From: Candidatus Eiseniibacteriota bacterium
GTDB taxonomy: Bacteria; Joyebacterota; Joyebacteria; Joyebacterales; Joyebacteraceae
Direction: 5' to 3'
Assembly: GCA_030639555.1 (NCBI GenBank)
Contig: DAOWCM010000001.1
Coordinates: 1-50,547, forward strand
Length of the DNA: 50,547 nucleotides
The notes under the pieces are model-generated. The model had not been told where the DNA came from, did not search any database, and worked only from the letters and a program-made list of their open reading frames with translations. This document shows positions 25,026 through 32,836 of the stretch, piece by piece. Numbering within the stretch: the stretch's first letter is position 1; each line of letters begins with the position of its first letter. The translations under genes were made by a program, and so were the position numbers.

Positions 25026-25390
25026 GCGCCCGTCTCCAGGGGCACGATGATGACGCGGATGCCGCGGGCGACGGCCGACTCGATGCAGCGCCACGTGCCT
25101 TTCGAGCTGGGCTGCGGAAACGCGAGCACCAGGTCGGGCTTGAAGCAGTCGAGCATGCGGTCGTTGCGCCGCACCCCCGCGGCGGGCCACGGGCCGTCGA
25201 TCATGGTATCGACCTTGTACGTCTTGTGCGGAAACTCCATCTCGACGGCCCACATCAGGGCGTGCCGGTCGCCGCCGCGGGCCCCGCCCTGCGCCAGCTT
25301 GGTCATACCCTGGCCCATCGCGACGTCGAGCTCCTCCCGGATCGGGGCGCCGTTCCTGATGTGCCTCGAGGCGGTGACGACCACCTTCAC
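25022..25390 (-). CDS. SLOG-superfamily protein (DUF2493/YspA-like)
   Basis: 122 residues, GTG start at 25390 sharing a base with the upstream stop (TAGTG). A Rossmann-like SLOG domain thought to bind nucleotides. Signature parts: strand KVVVTASRHI, helix MGQGMTKLAQGGARGGDRHALMW in the G(A)RG.D..A position, and AAGVRRNDRM..CFKPDLVLAFPQP. DUF2493/YspA members are frequent in phages but their ligand is not established; some SLOG relatives sense or process nucleotide signals in host-phage conflict. Here it is one of several nucleotide-related genes. Confidence 0.75.
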   Translation of the reverse strand: MKVVVTASRHIRNGAPIREELDVAMGQGMTKLAQGGARGGDRHALMWAVEMEFPHKTYKVDTMIDGPWPAAGVRRNDRMLDCFKPDLVLAFPQPSSKGTWRCIESAVARGIRVIIVPLETGA

Positions 25391-25716
25391 TATATTTCCG
25401 CCAGCCCGTCGAAAGAGATCCTGTCCCTGGCTGTTTGGATTCGGTTGCGAAAGAATCCGACGTGCTGTGGAAACATTTCGTGGAACTTTCGCGCGTAGAA
25501 CGCGACGTGGTTGTTGTTGATCTTGAAGCCGTCCTTCTTGCTGGGATCCCCGGCGCCGGTTTCCCACCGCACGCGGTGCATCACTGCGTCAGCGCTGTAG
25601 TGCTTGTAGCCGCGGCGCAGCCTGTCGAAGGTATACCTCGAGAACAATCTCCACACCTCGGGGTGCTCTCTGTCGAACTTCGTGAAGCTCGCCAACATCT
25701 GCTTGTAGCGTGTCAC
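25390..25716 (-). CDS. Conserved-type phage hypothetical protein
   Basis: 108 residues, GTG start in a GTGA overlap. The pattern REHPEVWRLFSRYTFDRLRRGYKHYSADAVMHRVRWET, later KINNNHVAFYARKFHEMFPQH..FFRNR, fits a widespread helical phage protein of unknown function often found in replication regions. Basic and rich in Arg, Tyr and Phe, compatible with nucleic acid binding. Confidence 0.6.
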   Translation of the reverse strand: MTRYKQMLASFTKFDREHPEVWRLFSRYTFDRLRRGYKHYSADAVMHRVRWETGAGDPSKKDGFKINNNHVAFYARKFHEMFPQHVGFFRNRIQTARDRISFDGLAEI

Positions 25717-25919
25717 AGGTACTCCTCCGGCTCGTCGCAGGAGCCGATCACTTCGATGGAATCTCGCGGCTGCTCGAGGCGGAAGTTCTGGGCCTCCTCG
25801 AGGATCTCTGCGGCGGTCATACCTTCAAGGTCGCTCCCCGTGACGACGTTCACCTGCACCTTCATCGTGCGCCGCGTGACGACCTCCACCTCGTACCACC
25901 GCAGGCTGCGGGCGCTCAC
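25713..25919 (-). CDS. Small acidic hypothetical protein
   Basis: 68 residues using the GTG at 25919, which lies 5 bases after GGAG and overlaps the upstream stop; a GTG at 25925 is in frame but touches the ribosome site. A beta-like start (RWYEVEVVTRRTMKVQVNVV) is followed by an acidic helix (MTAAEILEEAQNF). No family recognised. Confidence 0.5.
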   Translation of the reverse strand: MSARSLRWYEVEVVTRRTMKVQVNVVTGSDLEGMTAAEILEEAQNFRLEQPRDSIEVIGSCDEPEEYL

Positions 25920-26437
25920 ATCCACTCCGCTTCCGCCAGGTCCGCTATGAGGTCACCCGCGTCGCTGTCGCCGCGAATAGTCGTGCACTCGCCGGCGCAT
26001 TTGATCAGCATGTCCTTGATCTCCTGGTCGATACTCAGGGCCTTCGCCTCGTCCTGCACGCGGCCAGCGGGATCGTAGGGCTTCATGCGCTCAATGAACA
26101 CGTTGATGTTGCGGTATGATCTGTGCGTCTCGAGCACCAGGTCTCTGAACGGCCCGCGCATATCGCCGTAGACGAGCGACAGCAGGAGCGGGGAGTCGTT
26201 TACGACGAAGTCGACCGCGCCGTTCAACTGACGGAGCTGCCGGTTGTTCTTCGCGAAGATGTAGAGCTGGTCCTCGAGGACGTGCGTGTGGCCCGCCCAT
26301 ACTGGGAGCTTCACCCACTCGTGGGCCATCTCCACGAGGCGACCGCGCCGCTTCAGCGCGACGAACGTGTCGGCCATCGCAGTCGACTTTCCCGCGTCCG
26401 GGCCGCCGTACAGATTGATGATCCTCGTGTTTCTCAC
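25916..26437 (-). CDS. P-loop NTPase, AAA_28/NadR-like (possible small-molecule kinase)
   Basis: 173 residues, GTG start at 26437 with GGGAGGAGG upstream. The P-loop GGPDAGKSTAM lies at residues 9-19, after a short beta strand RIINLYG. A Walker B-like VVNDSPLLLSLVYGDM and a lid-like basic stretch (FIERMKPYDPAGRVQDE) follow. This is the layout of phage AAA_28/NadR-like proteins, many predicted to phosphorylate nucleosides or nucleotides. Actual substrate unknown. Confidence 0.7.
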   Translation of the reverse strand: MRNTRIINLYGGPDAGKSTAMADTFVALKRRGRLVEMAHEWVKLPVWAGHTHVLEDQLYIFAKNNRQLRQLNGAVDFVVNDSPLLLSLVYGDMRGPFRDLVLETHRSYRNINVFIERMKPYDPAGRVQDEAKALSIDQEIKDMLIKCAGECTTIRGDSDAGDLIADLAEAEWM

Positions 26438-26709
26438 CAGTCGCCTCCTCCCTGGTAGTAGCGGGTGCACCACAGGCCCCGATAGGTATACACGCACGCG
26501 ACTTGGACCCCGGGCGTTATCTCCGTGATGAACGTGCGGATGGTCGGGTCGTTGTAGCCGTCGATGCGCTGCGTGATGGATGGATCGGCAGCCTCGGCCG
26601 CCTCCCTTCGCTCCTGTTCCTTCTTCTTCATCTCGACGCAGCCCACCGAGACCATCAGGACGAACATGAGGAGTGGTAACATCCAATCCAGCGGCTTCAT
26701 GCGGGTCAT
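26434..26709 (-). CDS. Predicted lipoprotein 1 of a tandem pair
   Basis: 91 residues. The ATG at 26709 is chosen because AGAGG lies 8 bases upstream; a GTG at 26715 would be too close. The signal segment PLLMFVLMVSVGC ends in a lipobox with Cys24. Mature part: charged helix (KKKEQERREAAEAADP), then a beta-like region with two cysteines (VACVYTYRGLWC). Its signal sequence shares 24 of 25 bases with that of the next upstream lipoprotein gene, so the pair arose by duplication or recombination. Probably envelope-anchored; role unknown. Confidence 0.65.
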   Translation of the reverse strand: MTRMKPLDWMLPLLMFVLMVSVGCVEMKKKEQERREAAEAADPSITQRIDGYNDPTIRTFITEITPGVQVACVYTYRGLWCTRYYQGGGDW

Positions 26710-26711
26710 CC

Positions 26712-26972
26712 TCACCACCTCTTGATCGTGACCAGGTCGCAGGTGCAGTGACACCACGGGTGCATTTCGAGGCCGCAGATCACCCCGGTCTCGGGGGGAA
26801 GCTCCCCCATCTCCGCCTTCTCGACGCACGTCACGTGGCTCAACGCCTGCGGGTGTATCGAGATGCAGAACATGCGGCACCAGTTGCGGTCGGCGCGCTC
26901 GCCGATCGTGTAGCCCGGGGAGGCACAGCCCACCGAGACTATCAGGACGAGCGCGAGGAGCGTCAGCTTCAT
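26712..26972 (-). CDS. Predicted lipoprotein 2 of a tandem pair, cysteine-rich
   Basis: 86 residues, ATG at 26972 overlapping the upstream stop. The signal segment KLTLLALVLIVSVGC places the lipidated residue at Cys16. The mature domain has eight more cysteines (WC, FC, TC, IC, WCHCTC), enough for four disulfides, which suits a periplasmic or outer membrane location. Same lipobox DNA as its neighbour but an unrelated mature part. A receptor-masking or superinfection-exclusion role is a guess from topology. Confidence 0.65.
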   Translation of the reverse strand: MKLTLLALVLIVSVGCASPGYTIGERADRNWCRMFCISIHPQALSHVTCVEKAEMGELPPETGVICGLEMHPWCHCTCDLVTIKRW

Positions 26973-27307
26973 GCGGATCCTATCTTCACAAAGTAGCTCG
27001 CGAGCAGCATGAGGCCGACGCCCGTGATGATCTTCCAGTTGAGCGGCTCGCCGACGAGGAAGTGCGCGTTGCCGAGGCGGAGCATTGAGTTCCCGACGGT
27101 GAACACCATCCACGCCATCATGAACGTCGGCGCGTCGCGGAACGCGTAGAACAGGCCCCACTGGGCGACGATGATGAACGGTCCCGTGTGCACGAGGGCC
27201 TCGCGCCACGTGGCGTAGCCGCCGGAGCGGTTGAGATACTCGATCGTCATGATGGTGAAGTTCGCGATGATCGACGCCACCCACCACGGCGGAACTAGGT
27301 TGATCAC
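26969..27307 (-). CDS. Four-TM small membrane protein
   Basis: 112 residues, GTG start at 27307 in a GTGA overlap, with GGGAGG upstream. Four hydrophobic helices (WWVASIIANFTIMTI, FIIVAQWGLFYAF, TFMMAWMVFTVGNSML, WKIITGVGLMLLASYFV) and short charged loops. The layout is like a half-size transporter of the small multidrug type, but no conserved Glu lies in the first helix. Function unknown. Confidence 0.6.
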   Translation of the reverse strand: MINLVPPWWVASIIANFTIMTIEYLNRSGGYATWREALVHTGPFIIVAQWGLFYAFRDAPTFMMAWMVFTVGNSMLRLGNAHFLVGEPLNWKIITGVGLMLLASYFVKIGSA

Positions 27308-27636
27308 GCGGCCTCCCTTGCGAGCGTCCACTGGAAGATGGTCACCGGAGACTCCGGCTCCAGGTGCGGATTCTCCTTGCGGAGCGCCGCCTCTAGCTCG
27401 TGCAGGTATGCGTGGCCGCACGCCAGGGCGTCATCGGTGGTCAGTCCGCTGAACACCGTGTACGAGATGCGGTGTATCACGACCGGGACCTGGATGTGGT
27501 TGGCCGTCTCGTCCACGAGGACGTAGTCGCCGAGCACCGCGGCAACCGCGTTCGACAGCACCATGGCCGTCGCGCGTCCCATCCTGATGAGCCCCATGCG
27601 CTCGCCTGGGACCGTGACTACGAGAGGCTCGCTCAT
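27304..27636 (-). CDS. Hypothetical protein
   Basis: 110 residues, ATGA overlap with the gene upstream. Predicted alpha/beta: PLVVTVPGERMG, a helix with AMVLSNAVAAVLG, then IQVPVVIHRISYTVF and a helix DALACGHAYLHELEAALRKE. Ends in a hydrophobic strand (VTIFQWTLA). No family recognised and no membrane segment. Part of the coupled leftward array next to membrane proteins. Confidence 0.5.
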   Translation of the reverse strand: MSEPLVVTVPGERMGLIRMGRATAMVLSNAVAAVLGDYVLVDETANHIQVPVVIHRISYTVFSGLTTDDALACGHAYLHELEAALRKENPHLEPESPVTIFQWTLAREAA

Positions 27637-27911
27637 GCGAAAGCCCCCTCGGCGTCGAGCTGCTCGAACATGCAGTCGATGTTCGTGCGGGTCTCCGGCT
27701 TCTCCTGCACCTCCACCTGGTAATGCCTCATGGTCTCGAGGGGCCAGGCAGCTTGATGGGTGGGGGCTCCGAAAGGAATCATGCAGCCGAGGAAACGCTT
27801 CCCGTCCCACTCTGCATTGAGCGCCTTGTCGACGGAGTAGTTCAGCATCCCCGGGTCGCATACGTCGTCGGCTTTCGTCACCTTGATCTTGTCTCCAGGC
27901 TGTAGCTTCAT
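27633..27911 (-). CDS. Hypothetical protein
   Basis: 92 residues, ATG at 27911 in an ATGA overlap. It begins with a beta-rich KLQPGDKIKVTKADDVCDPGM segment, as in small barrel domains, and has a WDGKRFLGCMIPFG hairpin and an acidic C-terminal helix. No family recognised. Confidence 0.5.
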   Translation of the reverse strand: MKLQPGDKIKVTKADDVCDPGMLNYSVDKALNAEWDGKRFLGCMIPFGAPTHQAAWPLETMRHYQVEVQEKPETRTNIDCMFEQLDAEGAFA

Positions 27912-28171
27912 TTCTCCATCCTCCGCCTCTTGCACTCGCTGTCTTGCAGCGGCATCCAGAGGCATCCGTCGGCGCCGTGGCATATCCACAGCTCGCTCTC
28001 CGCGTGAACCCACCGGACCGTGCTCTGCGAATCATCCAGTGGCAAGTCGTACACCCGGTCTACGGGCGGCCCGATTTGACAGGGAGGCAGAGACCCGGCG
28101 GCCGCAAAAGGCACGAGCGCTGCAACCAGAATCACGGCCAGCGCTCGAATGAATTCTCGTCTCTTGAACAT
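27908..28171 (-). CDS. Small exported protein with Tat/Sec-like leader
   Basis: 87 residues, ATG at 28171, AGGAGG upstream. The N-terminus FKRREFIRALAVILVAALVPFAAAG has a KRREF motif before a hydrophobic stretch, resembling a twin-arginine leader, with a likely cut after AAA. The mature part of about 60 residues has four cysteines (PCQ, WICHGADGC, SEC) compatible with disulfides. It is the first gene after the hairpin that follows the ssDNA-binding protein. Function unknown. Confidence 0.55.
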   Translation of the reverse strand: MFKRREFIRALAVILVAALVPFAAAGSLPPCQIGPPVDRVYDLPLDDSQSTVRWVHAESELWICHGADGCLWMPLQDSECKRRRMEK

Positions 28172-28191
28172 GGGGGCCTCCTGGGTGACAA

Positions 28192-28225
28192 CCCCGGGGC
28201 GGCGAAAGGAGTGACCGCCCCGGGG
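28192..28225 (-). terminator. 11-bp hairpin after the ssDNA-binding protein gene
   Basis: CCCCGGGGCGG and CCGCCCCGGGG pair perfectly around a 12-base loop. Read leftward, only TTGTC follows, so U-tract support is poor. It separates the recombination genes from the membrane/lipoprotein genes and may act as a partial terminator or mRNA end stabiliser. Confidence 0.5.
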
Positions 28226-28251
28226 CGAGCTGGCGCTGAGGTGGGGTGCGC

Positions 28252-28851
28252 CTACTCCAGGTCTCCCAGGTCCGCCGGTGCGACGTCGCCCTCGGGGATC
28301 TTGTCGAAGTTGTCGAACGCCTTGACCGGATCCGGGTCGTCTCCGAACGGCTCGCCGTCGCAGATGAACTGGACGTGGCGGAGTCCGAAGTTGAAGCCCC
28401 TCTGCTTCTTGTCGTAGCAGTAGGGGTTCGCGATCACGCGCGCCCAGCTTCCCGGGTAGAACACGTTCGCGACGTCGCAGAGGTCGACAGGCTTCTGGGA
28501 CACCGTGACCGCACCCGGCCGCTTCGTGGAGTTGAACCGGACGTACCAGTTCCCCGCGTACCCGTCCCACTCGGCGTCGTCGCCGTCGAGGAAGGGCATC
28601 TTGAACTTCTTGGGAAGTCCGTTCGGGTACTCCGCCGACGTCAGGGTCTTCGCGATCTGCCGCATCACGGACAGGTCGTGCTTGGCGAAGTCGTCCCAGG
28701 GCGACAACTCCATCATCTCTTCCTTTGGGAAGAGTAGAGTGACCTGGAACTTCGCGTCGCCTTCGTCGTACTCCCGGGCCTTGTCGAGATTCGGATACGA
28801 GACGCGCCCGTACGGCGTCACGATCCTGTTGTTGGGCTTGGTGTCAGCCAT
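28252..28851 (-). CDS. ssDNA-binding protein, DUF2815 family
   Basis: 199 residues from ATG 28851, which has GGAGG at a good distance; an ATG at 28860 is in frame but too close to that site. Motifs PYGRVSYPNL, KFQVTLLFPKE, GAVTVSQKPVDL, and VFYPGSWARVIANPYCYDKKQRGFNFGL are those of the DUF2815 family (phage Enc34 ssDNA-binding protein, an OB fold like T7 gp2.5). The acidic C-terminal tail (DNFDKIPEGDVAPADLGDLE) is typical of such proteins and would recruit partners. Encoded next to a DUF2800 exonuclease, a common phage recombination pair. Confidence 0.9.
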   Translation of the reverse strand: MADTKPNNRIVTPYGRVSYPNLDKAREYDEGDAKFQVTLLFPKEEMMELSPWDDFAKHDLSVMRQIAKTLTSAEYPNGLPKKFKMPFLDGDDAEWDGYAGNWYVRFNSTKRPGAVTVSQKPVDLCDVANVFYPGSWARVIANPYCYDKKQRGFNFGLRHVQFICDGEPFGDDPDPVKAFDNFDKIPEGDVAPADLGDLE

Positions 28852-28856
28852 ATTGC

Positions 28857-30131
28857 TCATTCCTCCGTGCTGCCGGTACCAGCAGCTAGTTGTGCGTCCG
28901 CGGACGCGTCAGTGAAATCGAGTATAGGGGCAGATTCCTCCCCGCGCAAATCGGACGACCGGGCGACCGTCAGGTCCCCCTCCGGCTTGTGCGCGTGCTG
29001 GGCCACCCACTTCTTGCCCACGAGCTTCTCGAGCTGCCGCGGGGATCGTAGCTTCTGGGTGTGGGTGTCCTTCTTGCTGACACCCGCCTTGTTCGTGAGG
29101 CGACGCTCCACGTCCGCCGCGTCCCGCCACGCCCGATTCGCCCGCTTGCGGACGAGCTTGAAGCCTGGCACCTCCATGCCGGTCTCGAGGGCGCGCTGCA
29201 GCATCGCGTTGACCTCCTTGGCCCAGAACTCCGCCACGTCTGCGACCGCCTTGGCCCGAGCGAGCTCGAGGGGGTTGTCCATCTCCGGGAGGCGGATGGT
29301 AGGCACGTCCACATCGTCGGGAAACTCCGCGATGGCCTCCTGCACCACGAGCTGCCGCAGTTCCTTGCAGCGCGCGGCCGCGGGGCAGAACCTGCAGTGA
29401 TCGCCGGGTACGAGGGGTGCGTCGGGGTCCCTCGTCGCGTCGGCGGCGGAGGCGAGGTGATCGGCGAAATCCAGCAGCGCCTCGACGGTCACGGTCCATC
29501 GTCGCACGGGGCCGTCCTCGTGGAGTCCCCGGGGCTGCACGATCACGAGGGTGATGTGTGACACGTCGTACTCGCCGACGGCGCGCAGTGCGCCGAGGCC
29601 GTAGTACATGAGCTGGTCGTTCCAGTCGATGTTGACCTGGACGCCCTTGCCGTACTTGAAGTCGGCGACGACCAGCTCGCCGAACGACTGTATCACCATG
29701 GCGTCGCCGGTGCCGAACAGCTCCTCCTCCCGGCCGGGGAGTGGGTACACTGTCTGCTCGATGCGTAGCTCGGATCCGGGCAGCCGCTCGAGGTGGCCAC
29801 GTATCTCGCGCAGGTAGACCTCGACGGCCTCTATCATCTCATCGCTGATCTCGAACCAGTGGCCGCTGTCGCGCTCGTCCTGGTTGGTCGTGGCGGCATC
29901 CTGCATCATGCCGAAGTCAGAGATCCACCAGTCTCGGAACTGCTCCGGGTCCTCGTGTTCGGATAGACATCGCTCGCAGAGGTAATGCGCCGCCGTGCCC
30001 TCCCGGGCGTACACAGAACTGCGATTCTGCTCGTTCTTCGGCAGCTTGGCGATCTCGCGCACGGATCCCAGGCAGGTCATCCACCTGTGTGCGCTCGAGG
30101 CGCCCAGCACTGCGTGCGTGGTAGCGGGCAC
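28857..30131 (-). CDS. DUF2800 family PD-(D/E)XK exonuclease (Cas4/RecB-like)
   Basis: 424 residues, GTG start with AGGAGAA upstream. The nuclease core shows the GTAAH motif (His50), GTGDAMVI (Asp143), VADFKYGKG (Asp157, Lys159) and the QxxxY motif (Gln173). Cys20 together with Cys246, Cys249 and Cys255 (CRFCPAAARC) forms the four-cysteine iron-sulfur arrangement of Cas4/AddB-type nucleases. It likely resects DNA ends for recombination with the adjacent DUF2815 ssDNA-binding protein. The C-terminal 150 residues form a helical extension ending in a low-complexity Ala/Asp/Ser tail. Confidence 0.88.
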   Translation of the reverse strand: MPATTHAVLGASSAHRWMTCLGSVREIAKLPKNEQNRSSVYAREGTAAHYLCERCLSEHEDPEQFRDWWISDFGMMQDAATTNQDERDSGHWFEISDEMIEAVEVYLREIRGHLERLPGSELRIEQTVYPLPGREEELFGTGDAMVIQSFGELVVADFKYGKGVQVNIDWNDQLMYYGLGALRAVGEYDVSHITLVIVQPRGLHEDGPVRRWTVTVEALLDFADHLASAADATRDPDAPLVPGDHCRFCPAAARCKELRQLVVQEAIAEFPDDVDVPTIRLPEMDNPLELARAKAVADVAEFWAKEVNAMLQRALETGMEVPGFKLVRKRANRAWRDAADVERRLTNKAGVSKKDTHTQKLRSPRQLEKLVGKKWVAQHAHKPEGDLTVARSSDLRGEESAPILDFTDASADAQLAAGTGSTEE

Positions 30132-30235
30132 TGTTCTCCTCTCAGGTGTCCCGGGACCCCAGCCTCAAGGCCCGACCCGTGCCAGAATTGGACAGAGCGG
30201 CCGGGGGTCCGGGACGCCTAGTTGTCGTGCAATCC
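30132..30235 (-). other. Structured 104-base intergenic region
   Basis: No gene fits. A long-range stem of about 12 bp with one bulge (GTCCCGGGACCCC near 30148-30160 against GGGGTCCGGGAC near 30203-30214) encloses roughly 42 bases. The leftward ribosome site AGGAGAA follows. It may regulate DUF2800 translation or terminate part of the upstream transcripts. No known riboswitch class was recognised. Confidence 0.4.
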
Positions 30236-30670
30236 CTATGCCGTGAGGCGCTCGAGCATCTGCGGGAGGTGCTTCTCGTCCATCGCGGTGATGCTCTCGG
30301 AACCGAATTCCTCCAGCCAGGTCTTCACGTCGGCGCGGTCGTTGCCGGCCTCGAGGAATGCGCCCGCGGCCTTGCGGACCTCCTCCCGGGTTACCTTCGC
30401 GGCGGGCGCCGGGTCCGGGGCGGAAGCGGGCGCCTCATTCTCGGTAGCCGGCGTCGCAGCGGCGGCCGGCTTGGCGGCGCGCGACCTCCGCCGCTTGGGC
30501 TTCTCGGGCTCCGCCTCCGCGGTCGCGGTTTCCGCGACTGCCGCGAGGGGTCCGCCGGCGGGCGCCGCCGGCCTGTTCAGCTCCGTCGCCGCGGCGAGGA
30601 TCGACTCCGCGAGGAGTGCGATTGCCTTCGTGGTGCCGGAGTCCAGCGTCACGTTGATGTTGATGTCCAT
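30236..30670 (-). CDS. Hypothetical protein with Ala/Pro linker and C-terminal helical domain
   Basis: 144 residues. A short amphipathic N-terminus (MDININVTLDSGTTKAIALL) and helix are joined by an Ala/Pro/Glu-rich linker of about 55 residues to a C-terminal domain (VTREEVRKAAGAFLEAG...KTWLEEFGSESITAMDEKHL). That domain resembles a small helical unit in phage proteins near recombination genes, sometimes labelled Rrp5-like in databases; the label has no demonstrated meaning. GGAGAG precedes the ATG. Likely an accessory replication factor. Confidence 0.55.
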   Translation of the reverse strand: MDININVTLDSGTTKAIALLAESILAAATELNRPAAPAGGPLAAVAETATAEAEPEKPKRRRSRAAKPAAAATPATENEAPASAPDPAPAAKVTREEVRKAAGAFLEAGNDRADVKTWLEEFGSESITAMDEKHLPQMLERLTA

Positions 30671-30681
30671 GGGGGTCTCTC

Positions 30682-32829
30682 CTACTTTCTGCGGATGTAT
30701 CCGCGTCTCTTTACACCATTCACGTTCTTATAGCAACGCTTCCAGTTCATGCGCTCCATGACCTGCGCGAGCCTCTTCGTGTCGGCCTGCGTGGTGTCCC
30801 GGAACGGACGGTGAAAACATTCCTCGAAGATTTCCTCTACCGACAGCTTCTCGTCGGGCATCTTCTGCAGCCACTCGCCGACCATGTCCTCCCATGGGTC
30901 GACGACGCGTCGGTCCTCCTGCTCGACGGTGGCCGCCTCCCACAGCCTCTTGGGCAGGGTGATCTCGTCCAGCGGATTCGCCTTCCACTCGATCAGCGCC
31001 TCGGCCCAGAGCTGGTCGCGCGGCACCTTGCTGATGTCGATCATGCCGACCCGGATCGGGAGGAAGCGGCGGTTACCCGTGATGTCCCGCAGGTACACAG
31101 CATCGTTTGTGGTCCCGACGAAGATGCACTGACGCTTGAAGTCCTCGGTCAATTCCTTGTATGCGCGGCGCACGCGGTCCTCGGTCTTCGAGAGGAACGC
31201 CTTCAGGACGTTGATGTCCGTCTTGTTCATCGACGCCAGCTCCTCGATCTCGATGATCCACTTGCCGAGCATGGCGTCGACGACGTCCTTGTCCGCCGCG
31301 CTCTTGATCGGCGGCAGCCCCTCCGACGCCCACTCCCTCCCGAGGTGGCGGATGAGCGTGCTCTTGTAGCCGCCCTGCGGCCCCTCGAGGATGATCATCG
31401 AGTCGAACTTGCACCCCGGTTTGTAGATGCGCGCGATGCCGGCGTACAGGAATATCTTCGACACGGCCCGGGTGTAGGGCGTGTCCTCGAGCTCGCTGGC
31501 GTTGATCAGCCACGTCTCGAGGCGGGGCGTCCCGTCCCACTCCAGCTTCTCGAGGTGCTTCCGCACCGGGTGCCGCCAGTTCTCCTGCGCCATCCACGTG
31601 ATCGCGTCCTTCAGCGCCGCCTTCTTGGGCTCGCCCGTCCACGGGCCGACGTGCTGCATGATCACCGCCTTCAAGCAGATGAGCGTCTTATCGTTTAGCT
31701 GCAGGTCTAGCTGCGGGAATCGGTCGCGGAAGTAGCCGGTCCGGTCGACGAGCCACACCTTGTCGGCGAACTGGTCGTAGTAGATGTGCATTCCGCACTG
31801 CTGCATGGCCGCGTAGCAGCTAGTCGCCCAGGGCTTGATCTTGCCCTTGGAGTCGCGCTCGAACACGATCATGTTCTCTCGCTGCTCCGCGGTATGGGCG
31901 GTGACGTCTGCCCCCTCCGGCAGCTCGACGGCGTCGAGCAGCGCCACGTCGACCTCGAGGGGGATGCTCCCGCCAGCCTGCGTCACGTGCCAGAACAGCG
32001 TCGCCGCAGTGCGCCCCTCCGCGTGGTCCTCGGTCGCCGCGTCCCACATCATCTCAATGTCGCCGCGGGCGTCACGGTACTCGGGATCCGACGTTGACCA
32101 GCGGACGAAGAGTTCGCGCACCTCGGCGGATCCGCAGGACGCGTGATGGCAAGAGAACATGAGGTTGCGCCACTCGTCATACTCGCGGAAGTCCGTCGGG
32201 TCGATCTGGTCGAGGCACGCGCGGATCGCGCTGGGCGTCAGATCCTCCGCGTCCGGGTCACGCGGCCGCGGGTCGGGGCGCTTCAGCGCGGCGAGAAGCT
32301 CGTCAGGGGCGGATGCCGCGCCGCCGCGGCGTACCCACTTGTAGTGTCGCCCGTTCGGGTGCTTGCATCCGGCGGCGAGAACCTGGCGGCCGCGGGTCTT
32401 GAACTCGATCGACCCGCCGAATGCCTCCATCTTCTCGCGGACCTTGAAGTTCGGATCTTTCGTCAGGTAAACGTGCCAGCCGCCCGAGCCCGTTTCGACC
32501 ACGGGGGCGTTCGAGAAGTCGATGCCGAGCTCGAGCTCGAGCATCCCGCAGAGCGTCTTGGCGCTCCGGCCCTCGGCGTCGGCATGCTTCGGGTCGATGT
32601 CGACTACGAGCTGGTTCGCCCGGAGCCGGACGCCGACGTTGCCGCCCTTCTCGATCCACCGTTCGATGGATCTGTCTTCGTAAATGCGAGCGAGCCACTG
32701 CTTGTCTCGCGGCGCCTTCCCGCGCTGCTGGCCGTCGATCTTCTTGTCCCACCTGTGGATGGGGATTAGATCATATTCGTCGCTGTCGAGGTAGGGTTGA
32801 ATGTCCTCGAGGTTGGCGTTGGCGGCCAT
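30682..32829 (-). CDS. PrimPol-VirE fusion: primase-polymerase with SF3-type helicase domain
   Basis: 715 residues, ATG at 32829 with AGGAGA upstream. The N-terminal AEP primase-polymerase domain has VVDIDPKH (Asp77, Asp79) and GSGGWHVYL (His119), then an IEFKTRGRQVLAAG unit. The middle has a PriCT-like helical region (about 195-290). The C-terminal VirE/D5-like ATPase domain carries Walker A GPQGGYKST (483-491), Walker B IIEIEEL (525-531) and sensor FVGTTND (570-576), followed by GNRRFLPIRV. It probably primes and unwinds the origin for the family A polymerase encoded in the same array. Confidence 0.9.
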   Translation of the reverse strand: MAANANLEDIQPYLDSDEYDLIPIHRWDKKIDGQQRGKAPRDKQWLARIYEDRSIERWIEKGGNVGVRLRANQLVVDIDPKHADAEGRSAKTLCGMLELELGIDFSNAPVVETGSGGWHVYLTKDPNFKVREKMEAFGGSIEFKTRGRQVLAAGCKHPNGRHYKWVRRGGAASAPDELLAALKRPDPRPRDPDAEDLTPSAIRACLDQIDPTDFREYDEWRNLMFSCHHASCGSAEVRELFVRWSTSDPEYRDARGDIEMMWDAATEDHAEGRTAATLFWHVTQAGGSIPLEVDVALLDAVELPEGADVTAHTAEQRENMIVFERDSKGKIKPWATSCYAAMQQCGMHIYYDQFADKVWLVDRTGYFRDRFPQLDLQLNDKTLICLKAVIMQHVGPWTGEPKKAALKDAITWMAQENWRHPVRKHLEKLEWDGTPRLETWLINASELEDTPYTRAVSKIFLYAGIARIYKPGCKFDSMIILEGPQGGYKSTLIRHLGREWASEGLPPIKSAADKDVVDAMLGKWIIEIEELASMNKTDINVLKAFLSKTEDRVRRAYKELTEDFKRQCIFVGTTNDAVYLRDITGNRRFLPIRVGMIDISKVPRDQLWAEALIEWKANPLDEITLPKRLWEAATVEQEDRRVVDPWEDMVGEWLQKMPDEKLSVEEIFEECFHRPFRDTTQADTKRLAQVMERMNWKRCYKNVNGVKRRGYIRRK

Positions 32830-32836
32830 GCTTCTC

